A stretch of 50,295 nt of DNA, from positions 1 through 50,295 of the IMG/VR virus record IMGVR_UViG_3300025769_000184. The stretch is one strand, 5' to 3'. Below, in pieces: positions 1-7,517 of the stretch (its first letter is position 1; every line of letters begins with the position of its first letter). Both the position numbers and the translations under genes were made by a program. This stretch comes from a virus. Below the pieces are notes generated by a model, which was not told the DNA's origin, ran no database searches, and saw only the letters and a list, made by a program, of their open reading frames with translations.

Positions 1-459
1 AAACTAGCTCCTGCCGCTGACGTCAAGCGAGCTGAGGAGATGATCCAACGCCTGAAAGACTGCGGCCTGTACGACAAGCGTTTTGCAGGTGGTAAGTTTC
101 AGGTTGAGTTCAATACAGACCTCGACGGTATCCCACTCAAGGGGTTCCTCGATTGTCTGCGTGACGGAGAGTTCATCGTGGACTCCAAGTCATCACGCTC
201 GATCGACAAGTTCAGGTACGACGTCAACAGCTTTAGCTACGACATCCAGGCCTACATCTACACCAAGGTGTTCGGCATCAAGGAGTACTACTGGGTCGTG
301 CAGGAGAAGGCTTACCCCTTCTTCCCTGCAGACGTCAAGTGCTCCGACGAGACCCTGTTCAAGGGTGAGATGAAGTTTCACGAAGCGATCGAGAACATCA
401 ATAACTGGCTGAACGACAGCACACCAACAGAAAAACACTATGCCGACTTTATTGTATAA
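1..459 (+). CDS. PD-(D/E)XK exonuclease, RecB/Cas4/RecE type (5' partial)
   Basis: The reading frame is open to the left edge of the window, so the true start lies upstream; the ATG at 40 is only the first internal Met. The visible part carries the core of a PD-(D/E)XK nuclease: GFLD followed ten residues later by VDSK (Asp, then the D-x-K pair), then a helix with YDIQAYIY that fits the Gln-containing motif of the RecB/exonuclease VIII group. Such phage enzymes resect DNA ends for recombination or replication. It opens the plus-strand DNA-metabolism block, two genes before a primase-helicase and next to an SSB-like protein, which fits an exonuclease role. The fold assignment is fairly secure; the precise activity is inferred. 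Confidence 0.75.
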   Translation, partial: KLAPAADVKRAEEMIQRLKDCGLYDKRFAGGKFQVEFNTDLDGIPLKGFLDCLRDGEFIVDSKSSRSIDKFRYDVNSFSYDIQAYIYTKVFGIKEYYWVVQEKAYPFFPADVKCSDETLFKGEMKFHEAIENINNWLNDSTPTEKHYADFIV

Positions 460-527
460 GACTACACGGGTACTTTGGAAATGCTTGCTTGCATTCTCAT
501 TGTACTATACCTTTACCGATATCTTTC

Positions 528-556
528 CTGTTTAATTTTTTTAATTTATTTACATC
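528..556 (+). promoter_or_regulatory. A/T-rich translation leader of the SSB-like gene
   Basis: The 97-base gap 460-556 is the longest non-coding stretch among the early genes. Its last 29 bases are almost only A and T and contain no Shine-Dalgarno-like GGAGG, which is typical of Bacteroidota translation starts. A TACCTTTA at 508-515 resembles the -7 box TAnnTTTG, but no TTTG lies at the expected distance upstream, so a promoter is possible but not shown. Confidence 0.35.
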
Positions 557-877
557 ATGAGCGATAACAGCTATGACTCCGTACTCGTAGGGTACACCGA
601 AGAACCTCGTTACTACGAGGACAACCTCTCATCTTGGTCCGTCAAACTCAAGAAGTCTGAACTTCAAGAGATGATTGACAAGTATGCAACCACCGTGAAC
701 GATCAGGGACAGGGCGGCAACGTCTACCTCAAGTTGTTCATGTCCAAGAACGGCAAGCCTTGCTGTTCGGTGTTCGATCCGAACAGCGCAGCTGCCCAAG
801 CCAAGCGTGAAGCGAAGGCTCAAGCAGCACAGGATGCCCCAGCACCTGTTGCTGAGTCAGATGACTTGCCATTCTGA
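557..877 (+). CDS. SSB-like protein with acidic DDLPF C-terminal tail
   Basis: This 106-residue protein ends in ESDDLPF, the acidic tip that bacterial single-strand-binding proteins use to recruit replication and repair partners (DDIPF in E. coli SSB). A flexible Ala/Pro/Gln-rich linker of about 25 residues precedes the tip, as in SSB. The first 75 residues are compact and basic/aromatic (for example NVYLKLFMSKNGK), but an OB fold is not obvious by eye. It lies between a nuclease and a primase-helicase, so it probably coats ssDNA and recruits replication proteins. A small accessory protein that borrows the SSB tip to bind SSB partners is an alternative. Confidence 0.6.
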   Translation: MSDNSYDSVLVGYTEEPRYYEDNLSSWSVKLKKSELQEMIDKYATTVNDQGQGGNVYLKLFMSKNGKPCCSVFDPNSAAAQAKREAKAQAAQDAPAPVAESDDLPF

Positions 878-896
878 TAGGGCACCTATCTACTAC

Positions 897-1154
897 ATGA
901 CCGCTCGTGTCGCCTTCAAGAAACGGAAGGTTGTACACGAGCGTGTTGTGTGGATAGTATCCGTCTTCGACAACCCGAATGACATCCGCAATTACGACAT
1001 CAAAACAATGACACGCCTAGAGCATGAGCTCTACGGCAAGAACGCCAAGTCGGAGAAGCAAATAATCATCAGGGAAATCCTAGACAAGAAGCTCATCTCA
1101 CATTCTACACTGACTAAAGATGAACACAAGCAACAAAATAAAGAGCAAGTGTAA
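897..1154 (+). CDS. Hypothetical early phage protein
   Basis: The ATG at 897 starts 20 bases after the SSB-like stop and gives 85 residues (MTARVAFKKRKVVHE...). The frame stays open further upstream into the SSB-like gene, but that extension would overlap its coding region. The N-terminal part looks like a small beta-rich domain, followed by a helical stretch (TRLEHELYGKN) and a charged Lys/Gln tail. It overlaps the next gene by 35 bases, so the genes are likely co-translated. The family was not recognised; only its place in the replication block is informative. Confidence 0.6.
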   Translation: MTARVAFKKRKVVHERVVWIVSVFDNPNDIRNYDIKTMTRLEHELYGKNAKSEKQIIIREILDKKLISHSTLTKDEHKQQNKEQV

Positions 1155-1482
1155 AGACCTTGAGGACCTGCTGCTAAGCAAGAACGCCAAGTATGGTGAC
1201 TCGGCCCTCGACCCTCTCAACATTTTCTCAGAAGCCAACGCTGTGTCGGGCATCAAGATGCGCATCGACGACAAGCTGAAGCGAATTAAAAACGCAGGTC
1301 TTATCGACGCGACGGAGGATACGTTGCAAGACCTCGCAGGTTATCTTATCCTCCTTATGATCGCACGAGACAATGCAAGTAACGATATTCAAAAACGTCT
1401 TCGACAAGACCAACCCCCATCACATACCACTACAACAAGCGTTGGAAAGGATTCAGACTGGGAAGTCGAGTACAGTGATTGA
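1120..1482 (+). CDS. DUF1599/Nmad1-like nucleotide-modification-associated protein
   Basis: The 120-residue protein carries the pattern SKNAKYGDSALDPLNIF, then GIKMRIDDKLKRI and EDTLQDLAGYLILL. This is the signature of the small phage family known as DUF1599 or nucleotide modification associated domain 1, which resembles all-alpha NTP pyrophosphohydrolases (MazG-like). Such proteins are thought to act on nucleotides; no activity can be read directly. The last 37 codons overlap the start of the primase-helicase in another frame. The C-terminal tail after LLMIARDN is low-complexity (Thr run), as expected for a stretch constrained by the overlapping gene. Confidence 0.75.
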   Translation: MNTSNKIKSKCKDLEDLLLSKNAKYGDSALDPLNIFSEANAVSGIKMRIDDKLKRIKNAGLIDATEDTLQDLAGYLILLMIARDNASNDIQKRLRQDQPPSHTTTTSVGKDSDWEVEYSD

Positions 1483-3178
1483 TGAGGTACGTGCAGGTAA
1501 CAAAGAGAAAAAGAAAGCGCTCCCCGTTGTATGTTTCAGCGGGGAGTTTTCGTCAAGAGCTGACGACGCGCTCTTCGAGCACTCGGGATTTGTTGTACTG
1601 GACTTTGATCACGTTGACGTTGACCAAACCAAGCGGGCTCTTGCCACGGATGATTTCATTCACTCGTGCTGGACTTCGCCTAGTGGCAACGGCGTCAAGG
1701 CCTTGGTCCACATCACGAATCCAGAGCGACACAGAGACCACTTCCGTGCAATGATCAAGTACTTCGAGCGCCAGTATGGACTGGAGCTCGATGAGTCTGG
1801 CATCAACGAGTCACGTGCCTGCTTCGAGTCGCACGACCCTGAACTCATTGTCAAGGAAGACTACAAGAAGTTCGGACACTTTAGCACAGAGTTCGCAGAG
1901 GCACAGGTCCCGAGCAACGAGGCGTACGACTACACGGACTACATGAAGTTGAACTTGGCTGCGCGTATGATTCGCAATGCATCCGACGGAGACAAGCATC
2001 GAGTCCTAGTCAACGCATCCCGACTATGCGGTGGTTACATTGCCGCAGGTAAGATGGAGCACGACGAGGTTGTGCGCATCCTGCACCGTGAGATCTGCAA
2101 GCGTGACATCGACAGCGAGGAGCATGCACTGAACACCATCCTCGACGGCATTGAGATCGGCAAGAACATGCCCATCCGTGACGTCATCGAGGAGGAGAAG
2201 TCTGCTCAACGTGAGATGCTGCTGAACGATGGCGACATGTCGTTCATCTCTTCAGACGATGAAGACTTCCGATGGATCGACGACTACTCCCAGGGCAAGG
2301 TGGAGGTCGGCCTGGACACAGGCGACCCCAAGCTCGACGAGTACTTCCGATACAAGAAGGAGTTCGTCATCGTGAACGGACACTCTAACGTGGGTAAGAC
2401 CACCACCATGTTGTACCTGATTGCCAACTCTGCAGTCAGGCACGGATGGAAGTGGGCGATTTACTCTTCAGAAAACAAAACCGCATCCGTCAAGATGTCC
2501 TTGATGCAGTTCGCCATGGACAAGAAGGTTGCGGACATGACTTATCTCGAACGTAAACAAGCATACAAATGGGTAGGAAATCACTTTACCATCATCAACA
2601 ACAATCAGATCTACACGTACGGAGACATCATTCTCTTTATGGAGAAGATTTTAAGGCAGCAGCCCTTGGACGGGATCTTCGTGGATCCGTACAACAGTCT
2701 CAAACTGGATATGAGGAACGCGAGCATCGGGGTACACGACTACCACTACGAGGCAGCGTCGGAGTTCCTGACATTCAGCAAGGCGAATGACGTAGCCGTG
2801 TGGTTGAACATGCACGCTGTCACTGAAGCTCAGAGGCGCAAGGGTCCAGACGGTTTGCCCGTTGCCCCCTACGCCGAAGACACAGAGGGTGGCGGAAAGT
2901 TCGTAAACAGAGCGGATTGCTTCCTCACGATTCACCGAAAGGTTCAATCGATGGAGCAAGACATCCGCAGGATGAGCGAGTTACATGTTCGAAAGGTGCG
3001 CGAGGTGGAGACAGGCGGTCAGCCTACTCCACTGGAGGATCCATACTGCATGCTCATGAACTTATCACACACAGGGTTCACGACACGCATTGGACAACGC
3101 GCTCTGTACAAGCCGATTACGTTTCCGAAGGAGGCTACGATGCCGATCAACCTGGACTTTGTTTCCACAAAAAGTTGA
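1373..3178 (+). CDS. Fused primase-helicase: BT4734/VirE-N-like primase plus DnaB/RecA-type ATPase
   Basis: This 601-residue replication protein has two parts. Residues 1 to about 170 match the BT4734/VirE-N type primase-like domain of Bacteroidota elements: VCFSGEFSSRADDAL, the acidic pair LDFD at 77-79, and SPSGNGVKALV, which resembles archaeo-eukaryotic primase motifs. Residues from about 300 on form a RecA/DnaB-type helicase with Walker A GHSNVGKTT (336-344) and Walker B-like GIFVDPYN. It should lay primers and unwind DNA at the phage fork. The ATG at 1373 is preferred because the family's typical N-terminus (MQVTIFKNVFDK) begins there, which forces a 110-base overlap with the preceding gene. 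No DNA polymerase is in the window. Confidence 0.88.
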   Translation: MQVTIFKNVFDKTNPHHIPLQQALERIQTGKSSTVIDEVRAGNKEKKKALPVVCFSGEFSSRADDALFEHSGFVVLDFDHVDVDQTKRALATDDFIHSCWTSPSGNGVKALVHITNPERHRDHFRAMIKYFERQYGLELDESGINESRACFESHDPELIVKEDYKKFGHFSTEFAEAQVPSNEAYDYTDYMKLNLAARMIRNASDGDKHRVLVNASRLCGGYIAAGKMEHDEVVRILHREICKRDIDSEEHALNTILDGIEIGKNMPIRDVIEEEKSAQREMLLNDGDMSFISSDDEDFRWIDDYSQGKVEVGLDTGDPKLDEYFRYKKEFVIVNGHSNVGKTTTMLYLIANSAVRHGWKWAIYSSENKTASVKMSLMQFAMDKKVADMTYLERKQAYKWVGNHFTIINNNQIYTYGDIILFMEKILRQQPLDGIFVDPYNSLKLDMRNASIGVHDYHYEAASEFLTFSKANDVAVWLNMHAVTEAQRRKGPDGLPVAPYAEDTEGGGKFVNRADCFLTIHRKVQSMEQDIRRMSELHVRKVREVETGGQPTPLEDPYCMLMNLSHTGFTTRIGQRALYKPITFPKEATMPINLDFVSTKS

Positions 3179-3209
3179 TTTTGAAAAATAGCTGAGGTAC
3201 CTTCGGTAC

Positions 3210-3671
3210 ATGAAACGTAAAAAGACAGGAACACGCAAGCGATCCAGCGCTCGCAAGAAGCAGCTGGGTCGTTATGCAAGTTCTCTTGAGAAGTACTGTG
3301 CAGATCAGCTAAAGGAATACGGGTTAGCTTTTGACTACGAAGAACACACCTTCGAGTTGATGGACCGATTCAGATTCCCCAACAAGTACTTCAAGATGAC
3401 TGCGAAAGGTAAGGAGATGACGGACCGTTCAGGGTCCGTCGTACTCCCTATCACATACAAGCCTGACTTCGTAGGCAGGGATCACGATTGGATCATTGAG
3501 ACGAAGGGTTACCTTCCCTCACACCATGACTTCCCTATGAGGTGGAAGCTTTTTCTTCGGCAATTAGTTGGAACTGACTCCAAAACGATTGTATTTTTAG
3601 CGAAGAATAGCGGTCAGGTAGACCACGCTATTCAAGAAATTCTAAAATCAATCAAGGATGGAGACATTTGA
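3210..3671 (+). CDS. PD-(D/E)XK endonuclease, phage endonuclease I/resolvase-like
   Basis: The 153-residue protein has a very basic N-terminus (MKRKKTGTRKRSS), then SLEKYCADQLKEYGLAFDYE, and a nuclease core YKPDF-x8-IIETKGY in which D, E and K form the PD-(D/E)XK active site. This layout is common in phage junction-resolving endonucleases such as T7 endonuclease I and in related phage nucleases. It likely trims or resolves branched DNA before packaging. It is preceded by a 31-base gap that contains a small hairpin touching the start codon, and it overlaps the next gene by 14 bases. The fold is well supported; the substrate is inferred. Confidence 0.75.
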   Translation: MKRKKTGTRKRSSARKKQLGRYASSLEKYCADQLKEYGLAFDYEEHTFELMDRFRFPNKYFKMTAKGKEMTDRSGSVVLPITYKPDFVGRDHDWIIETKGYLPSHHDFPMRWKLFLRQLVGTDSKTIVFLAKNSGQVDHAIQEILKSIKDGDI

Positions 3672-3876
3672 ACTAAGTCATAGGATTCATACAGCGTGCG
3701 ATCGTATCCACCAGGCTACGACAGACATGTATGAAGCCATGCACCCCGACGGTGAGCCTCACGGTGACCTACTCATTACCGAGCAGAACATCAGAGACTT
3801 CAGAGAGTGGGTCAACAATGAGATTGACCTGATTCGAGAACTCATCGGAGAGTACAGTGGCCAACATAGGCTCTAA
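3658..3876 (+). CDS. Hypothetical small acidic helical protein
   Basis: This 72-residue protein starts inside the end of the endonuclease gene (14-base overlap) and ends 20 bases inside the next gene. It is predicted mostly helical (HTACDRIHQATTDMYEAM, then FREWVNNEIDLIRELIGEY) and acidic. The family was not recognised. The tight packing between two nuclease genes suggests co-translation and possibly a regulatory or partner role, but nothing in the sequence shows it. Confidence 0.55.
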   Translation: METFELSHRIHTACDRIHQATTDMYEAMHPDGEPHGDLLITEQNIRDFREWVNNEIDLIRELIGEYSGQHRL

Positions 3877-4363
3877 ACGCAGAGCTTATTCAGGCAGTAC
3901 GGGAAGGGTAGCGGAGGTTAGGTTTGTGCGTGCCGCCAGGAGCAAAGGCTTGACCGTGACGAAGTCGTCACACACAGAGGACAGACACCATCACATCGAT
4001 TACTGGCTTGCCATGTCACCAGAGGGCAAGAAGCATGGAGTGGATGTGAAGGGGAACAACCTACCAGATGAGATCTGGGTGGAGTTCAAGAACGTTAGAG
4101 GGAATCAAGGCTGGCTGTACGGCGGTGCAACGATCATCGCATTCGACATGCCAGAGGAAGGAGGATTCTCCATTGTAGATAGGCAAGAGCTTGCCCTGTT
4201 CTGCGAGAAGCACGTAAGCGACGAGCAGGTCAGGAACAAGAAGGATGCCTACCTAAAAAGATACACTCGCAAGGATCGAGAAGATGTGATAACCCGACTG
4301 AACTTACGCGATATCAAGACGTTACAGTCTTATAGAGTGTGGGAGTATGACACGGATTATTAA
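3857..4363 (+). CDS. Putative PD-(D/E)XK nuclease-fold protein
   Basis: It starts at a GTG (3857) and has 168 residues. The first 30 residues are basic (SKRRAYSGSTGR...RAARSKG). The core reads HIDYWL, then GVDVKG and IWVEFKN, a spacing that fits a PD-(D/E)XK nuclease (Asp, then D-x-K, then a second acidic strand). It is followed by GWLYGGATIIAFDM. Proteins of this type are common in marine phages and may act as restriction-like or repair nucleases. It is the third nuclease-fold gene in the first 4.4 kb. A 42-base A/T-rich gap separates it from nrdB. The fold is plausible; the activity is unknown. Confidence 0.6.
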   Translation: MANIGSKRRAYSGSTGRVAEVRFVRAARSKGLTVTKSSHTEDRHHHIDYWLAMSPEGKKHGVDVKGNNLPDEIWVEFKNVRGNQGWLYGGATIIAFDMPEEGGFSIVDRQELALFCEKHVSDEQVRNKKDAYLKRYTRKDREDVITRLNLRDIKTLQSYRVWEYDTDY

Positions 4364-4405
4364 CTATCTTCATAGTCCTTTTTTAATCACCACTTACAGT
4401 AACCC

Positions 4406-5389
4406 ATGACTACCTCAATCTTTGACAAGAGGCTGAGCTACAAGCCCTTTGACTATTCTGAAATCACCGACCCCCTCATCAATGCGATGTGGGCAAGCCA
4501 CTGGACACACAATGAATTTAATTTTAAGTCAGACGTCCAGGACTACCATACCAGCCTGACCGAACAGGAACGCGACGTGATCAAGCGTGCTATCCTGCTC
4601 ATCTCCCAGGTAGAAGTGGCGGTGAAATCGTACTGGTCAAACATCGGCAAGCATCTGCCCAAGCCAGAGATTGCAGACATGGGTGCTGTATTTGGTGGCG
4701 TGGAAGTGATCCACTCCCGTGCCTACTCAGAGATCCTGACGAAGCTGGGGTTGGAAGAAGAGTTCACCACTCTTCTAGAGAATGAGCCTGTACTGAACCG
4801 CGTTACCTATCTGAACAAATACGTCGATCGCGTATATGAAGATGACAGGAAGCAGTTCCTCTACAGTCTCATCCTCTTCACGCTCTTCACGGAAAACGTC
4901 TCACTTTTCAGTCAGTTCTACACCATCCTTGGGTTCAACAGGTTCAAGGCCGTGCTCAAGGACACAGCCAACGTCGTGCAGTACACCTCGAAGGAGGAGA
5001 ACCTACATGCAGAAGGCGGCATGGCTTTGGTCAATCAGATCCGAGCCGAACATCCTGAGTTGTTCGACGCGGATCTTGAGACACGCATCTGGGAAGAGGC
5101 ACAAGTTGCGCTCGATGCAGAGCAGAGTCTGATCAGGTGGATATTGCAAGGCTTTGACAATGAGTTCCTTAGCGAGAGCATCCTGAACAACTACCTCAAG
5201 AACAGAGTGAACGAGAGCATGCGTCGCATCGGCTTCGCCTTCGAGTTCCCTGTGGATCCTGAGTCGCTAGGCGTTACAGAGTGGATGGACGAGGAGGTGT
5301 ATGCGTCCGCGTTGTCTGACTTCTTTCACAAGAAGCCTATCGACTACGCAAAGAGCACCAAGAGTTTCACAGCAGACGAATTATTTTAA
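4406..5389 (+). CDS. nrdB: Class I ribonucleotide reductase, beta (radical) subunit
   Basis: The 327-residue protein is the R2/NrdB subunit, which holds the di-metal site and starts the radical for NDP reduction. Visible ligands are E100 and H103 (EVIHSRAY), the radical-type Tyr Y107 four residues after the His, E163 (FTENVSLF) and E198/H201 (EENLH). The first carboxylate appears to be Glu (E70 in QVEVAV) rather than the usual Asp. It pairs with nrdA, to which it is joined by a TAATG stop-start overlap at 5387-5391. Together they raise dNTP pools during infection. Length is close to phage NrdB/NrdF; the assignment is secure. Confidence 0.95.
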   Translation: MTTSIFDKRLSYKPFDYSEITDPLINAMWASHWTHNEFNFKSDVQDYHTSLTEQERDVIKRAILLISQVEVAVKSYWSNIGKHLPKPEIADMGAVFGGVEVIHSRAYSEILTKLGLEEEFTTLLENEPVLNRVTYLNKYVDRVYEDDRKQFLYSLILFTLFTENVSLFSQFYTILGFNRFKAVLKDTANVVQYTSKEENLHAEGGMALVNQIRAEHPELFDADLETRIWEEAQVALDAEQSLIRWILQGFDNEFLSESILNNYLKNRVNESMRRIGFAFEFPVDPESLGVTEWMDEEVYASALSDFFHKKPIDYAKSTKSFTADELF

Positions 5390-7062
5390 TGTACAAAGAT
5401 TTTTACTGGGTCACAGAAGAGACCCGTCAGTTTATGGAGAAGGGTTACCTTGACCCAGGCCAGTCGGTCGAAGAGAGGGTGAAGGAGATTGCCGATCATG
5501 CGCAGTCTATCCTTGAGCGGAACGGAACGGGCAAGTGGGACAACTTCAGCGACCACTTCTACGATTGCATGAAGCGTGGGTTCTTTAGCCTAAGCACCCC
5601 CGTGTGGGTGAACTTCGGCAAGGACAAGGGCCTACCCATCTCGTGCTTCGGAACGCAGGTGCAGGACGACACCTTCGACATCTTGCGTGGTGCCGCAGAG
5701 ATCGGAGCCATGAGTAAGGTGGGAGGCGGTACTGCCACGTACTTCGGCAACCTTCGACCACGCGGAGCCAAGATCTCCAGCGGTGGCGAAACCAACGGTG
5801 CCGTGTCCATGATGGAGCTGTTCAACACCACCACCAATGTCATCTCACAAGGCAAGGTGCGACGTGGTAGCTGGGCCGCATACCTAGACGTAGAGCACCC
5901 AGACATCGAAGAGTTCTTGCAGATCCGCAGCGAGGGGCACCCCATCCAGGACGTGTCGTTTGCTGTGTGCATCAGCGACGAGTGGATGCAGTCTATGATT
6001 GATGGCGACAAGGAGAAGCGTGGCATCATGGCCAAGATCCACAAGAAGCGCAGCGAGACAGGCTACCCATACATCTTCTTCACGGACAACGTGAACAAGG
6101 CAGCGCCTGAATGGTACAAGGAAAACGACATGAAGATCAAGCACTCACAACTGTGCGCAGAGATCATGGAGTACACCGACGACACCAAGTCTTTCGTGTG
6201 TTGCCTGTCGTCCATGAACCTGCTGCACTACGACGAGTGGAAGGGATCATCGATGGAGTTCGATCCTGTATACATCCTGACATCCTTCTTGGACGCAGTG
6301 TACACTGAGTTCATCGACAAGGCGAAGGACATCCCCTTCATGGAGAAGGCCGTGCGCTTTGCCAGAGAGCACAGAAGCATCGGCATCGGAGCACTGGGGT
6401 ATCACTCCTACCTACAGAAGAACCGCATTCCATTCGAGAGCATCCAGGCTAGGCTCATCAACAAGGAGATGTTCAAGGACATCGAGCTCAAGAGCATCGA
6501 GATGAGTCACGAGTTGGCCGATGAGTTCGGCAGGTCCAAGCACTCAGGATACAGGCGCCACAGCACCCTACAGGCTGTGGCTCCTACGACATCATCGTCG
6601 TTTATCTTGGGGCAGGTGTCTCCATCTATCGAGCCACTGCAGTCCAACTACTTCACGAAGGACTTGGCCAAGGGTAAGTTCACATACAAGAACCCGTACC
6701 TCAAGGAGGTGTTGGCCGAGTACGACAAGGACGATGCGGCTACATGGAAGAGCATCATGATGAAAGGCGGTTCTGTCCAGCACCTGGACTTCCTCACGCA
6801 GGACGAGAAGGACGTGTTCAAAACGTTCGGAGAGATCTCACAGATGGAGGTTGTTCAGCAGGCTGCCGATCGTCAGAAGTACATCGACCAGGGGCAATCT
6901 CTGAACGTGATAGTATCAGATGAGGTTAGTCTGAAGGACGTGAACCAGCTTGTCATCAAGGCTTGGGAGCTGGGCATCAAGACTTTGTACTACCAGCGAG
7001 GTGTAAACAAAGCGCAGGCAGTGGGACGTGACATCCTCAACTGTGCGGTTTGCGAAGGCTAA
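5389..7062 (+). CDS. nrdA: Class I ribonucleotide reductase, alpha (catalytic) subunit, no ATP cone
   Basis: The 557-residue catalytic subunit contains the family landmarks: PISCFG (C86, first redox Cys), SQLCAEI with the thiyl Cys C256 and E258, FVCCLS (second redox Cys about 271), the radical-transfer pair TLYYQRG near 535, and a C-terminal CAVC pair that is re-reduced by thioredoxin or glutaredoxin. It is about 200 residues shorter than E. coli NrdA and starts directly in the catalytic region, so the N-terminal ATP cone for overall activity control is missing. The position of the conserved active-site Asn (N437 in E. coli) is Gln254 here. It is the last gene of the plus-strand block before a strong terminator. 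Confidence 0.95.
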   Translation: MYKDFYWVTEETRQFMEKGYLDPGQSVEERVKEIADHAQSILERNGTGKWDNFSDHFYDCMKRGFFSLSTPVWVNFGKDKGLPISCFGTQVQDDTFDILRGAAEIGAMSKVGGGTATYFGNLRPRGAKISSGGETNGAVSMMELFNTTTNVISQGKVRRGSWAAYLDVEHPDIEEFLQIRSEGHPIQDVSFAVCISDEWMQSMIDGDKEKRGIMAKIHKKRSETGYPYIFFTDNVNKAAPEWYKENDMKIKHSQLCAEIMEYTDDTKSFVCCLSSMNLLHYDEWKGSSMEFDPVYILTSFLDAVYTEFIDKAKDIPFMEKAVRFAREHRSIGIGALGYHSYLQKNRIPFESIQARLINKEMFKDIELKSIEMSHELADEFGRSKHSGYRRHSTLQAVAPTTSSSFILGQVSPSIEPLQSNYFTKDLAKGKFTYKNPYLKEVLAEYDKDDAATWKSIMMKGGSVQHLDFLTQDEKDVFKTFGEISQMEVVQQAADRQKYIDQGQSLNVIVSDEVSLKDVNQLVIKAWELGIKTLYYQRGVNKAQAVGRDILNCAVCEG

Positions 7063-7121
7063 CGTATATTCGTAGGGTTACACGGGTTTAGTTAGCTGTG
7101 GAACTTCGCTATTGGTGGAGA

Positions 7122-7147
7122 GGGGGCTTCGGCCCCCTTTCTTTTTT
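7122..7147 (+). terminator. Rho-independent terminator of the early/RNR block
   Basis: A perfect GGGGGC-TTCG-GCCCCC hairpin (7122-7137) is followed by TTTCTTTTTT (7138-7147). It lies 59 bases after the nrdA stop and ends on the stop codon of the convergent thioredoxin-like gene. The T-tract shows that it works for plus-strand transcription; the minus strand lacks a T-tract here. Confidence 0.93.
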
Positions 7148-7511
7148 AGAAGTCGCTCATCAAGGCTTCATCAATAGCCTCTTGCACTTCATCGGCAGTA
7201 GTCTCCATCGTCATCATGATGTTGGCCTGGAACCTGGTCATCTCTTGTCCGTCATTGAACACCACGATGGTGGGGACGACCACGATCTTGTGTTGCTTCT
7301 GAAGGTCTGGAGAAGATACAATGTCGACGCGAGCCGTCTCGCAGTCGTTGAGACTTTCGATCCAGGGCACGCTGTTCTGTGCGTTGAAGCTCGCGTTGAA
7401 CTCAACGACACACAGGCCTGACTTGCACACCGTCTCATCCTCTACAGCCCCCGCAAAGGTGGCCGCCAAGAGCAGAGCAAATGGTGCAGATAGGGTTGAT
7501 ATTAGATTCAT
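7146..7511 (-). CDS. Exported thioredoxin-fold protein lacking the CxxC active site
   Basis: The 121-residue protein begins with a Sec signal peptide (hydrophobic stretch to about residue 22, ending AGA). The mature part follows a thioredoxin fold: VVEFNASF where thioredoxins have a W-C-x-x-C loop, then a central strand RVDIVSS, and VVPTIVVFNDGQE with the cis-proline loop. The catalytic cysteines are absent; the Cys residues left (about 29, 34, 57) are elsewhere. It is probably periplasmic and may bind or hold a substrate rather than reduce disulfides. It is the last gene of the minus-strand operon that runs from the holin through the T9SS cargo and barrel genes. Function unknown. Confidence 0.7.
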   Translation of the reverse strand: MNLISTLSAPFALLLAATFAGAVEDETVCKSGLCVVEFNASFNAQNSVPWIESLNDCETARVDIVSSPDLQKQHKIVVVPTIVVFNDGQEMTRFQANIMMTMETTADEVQEAIDEALMSDF

Positions 7512-7517
7512 TCTTCA

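Noticed and set aside
460-556. A full Bacteroidota promoter (TTTG at 474 and TACCTTTA at 508)
   Set aside because: The spacing of 30 bases is too long for a -33/-7 pair, and the -7 box ends in A, not G.
7098-7421. A plus-strand gene of 107 codons after nrdA
   Set aside because: It runs through the terminator hairpin and opposite the thioredoxin-like gene; a shadow frame.
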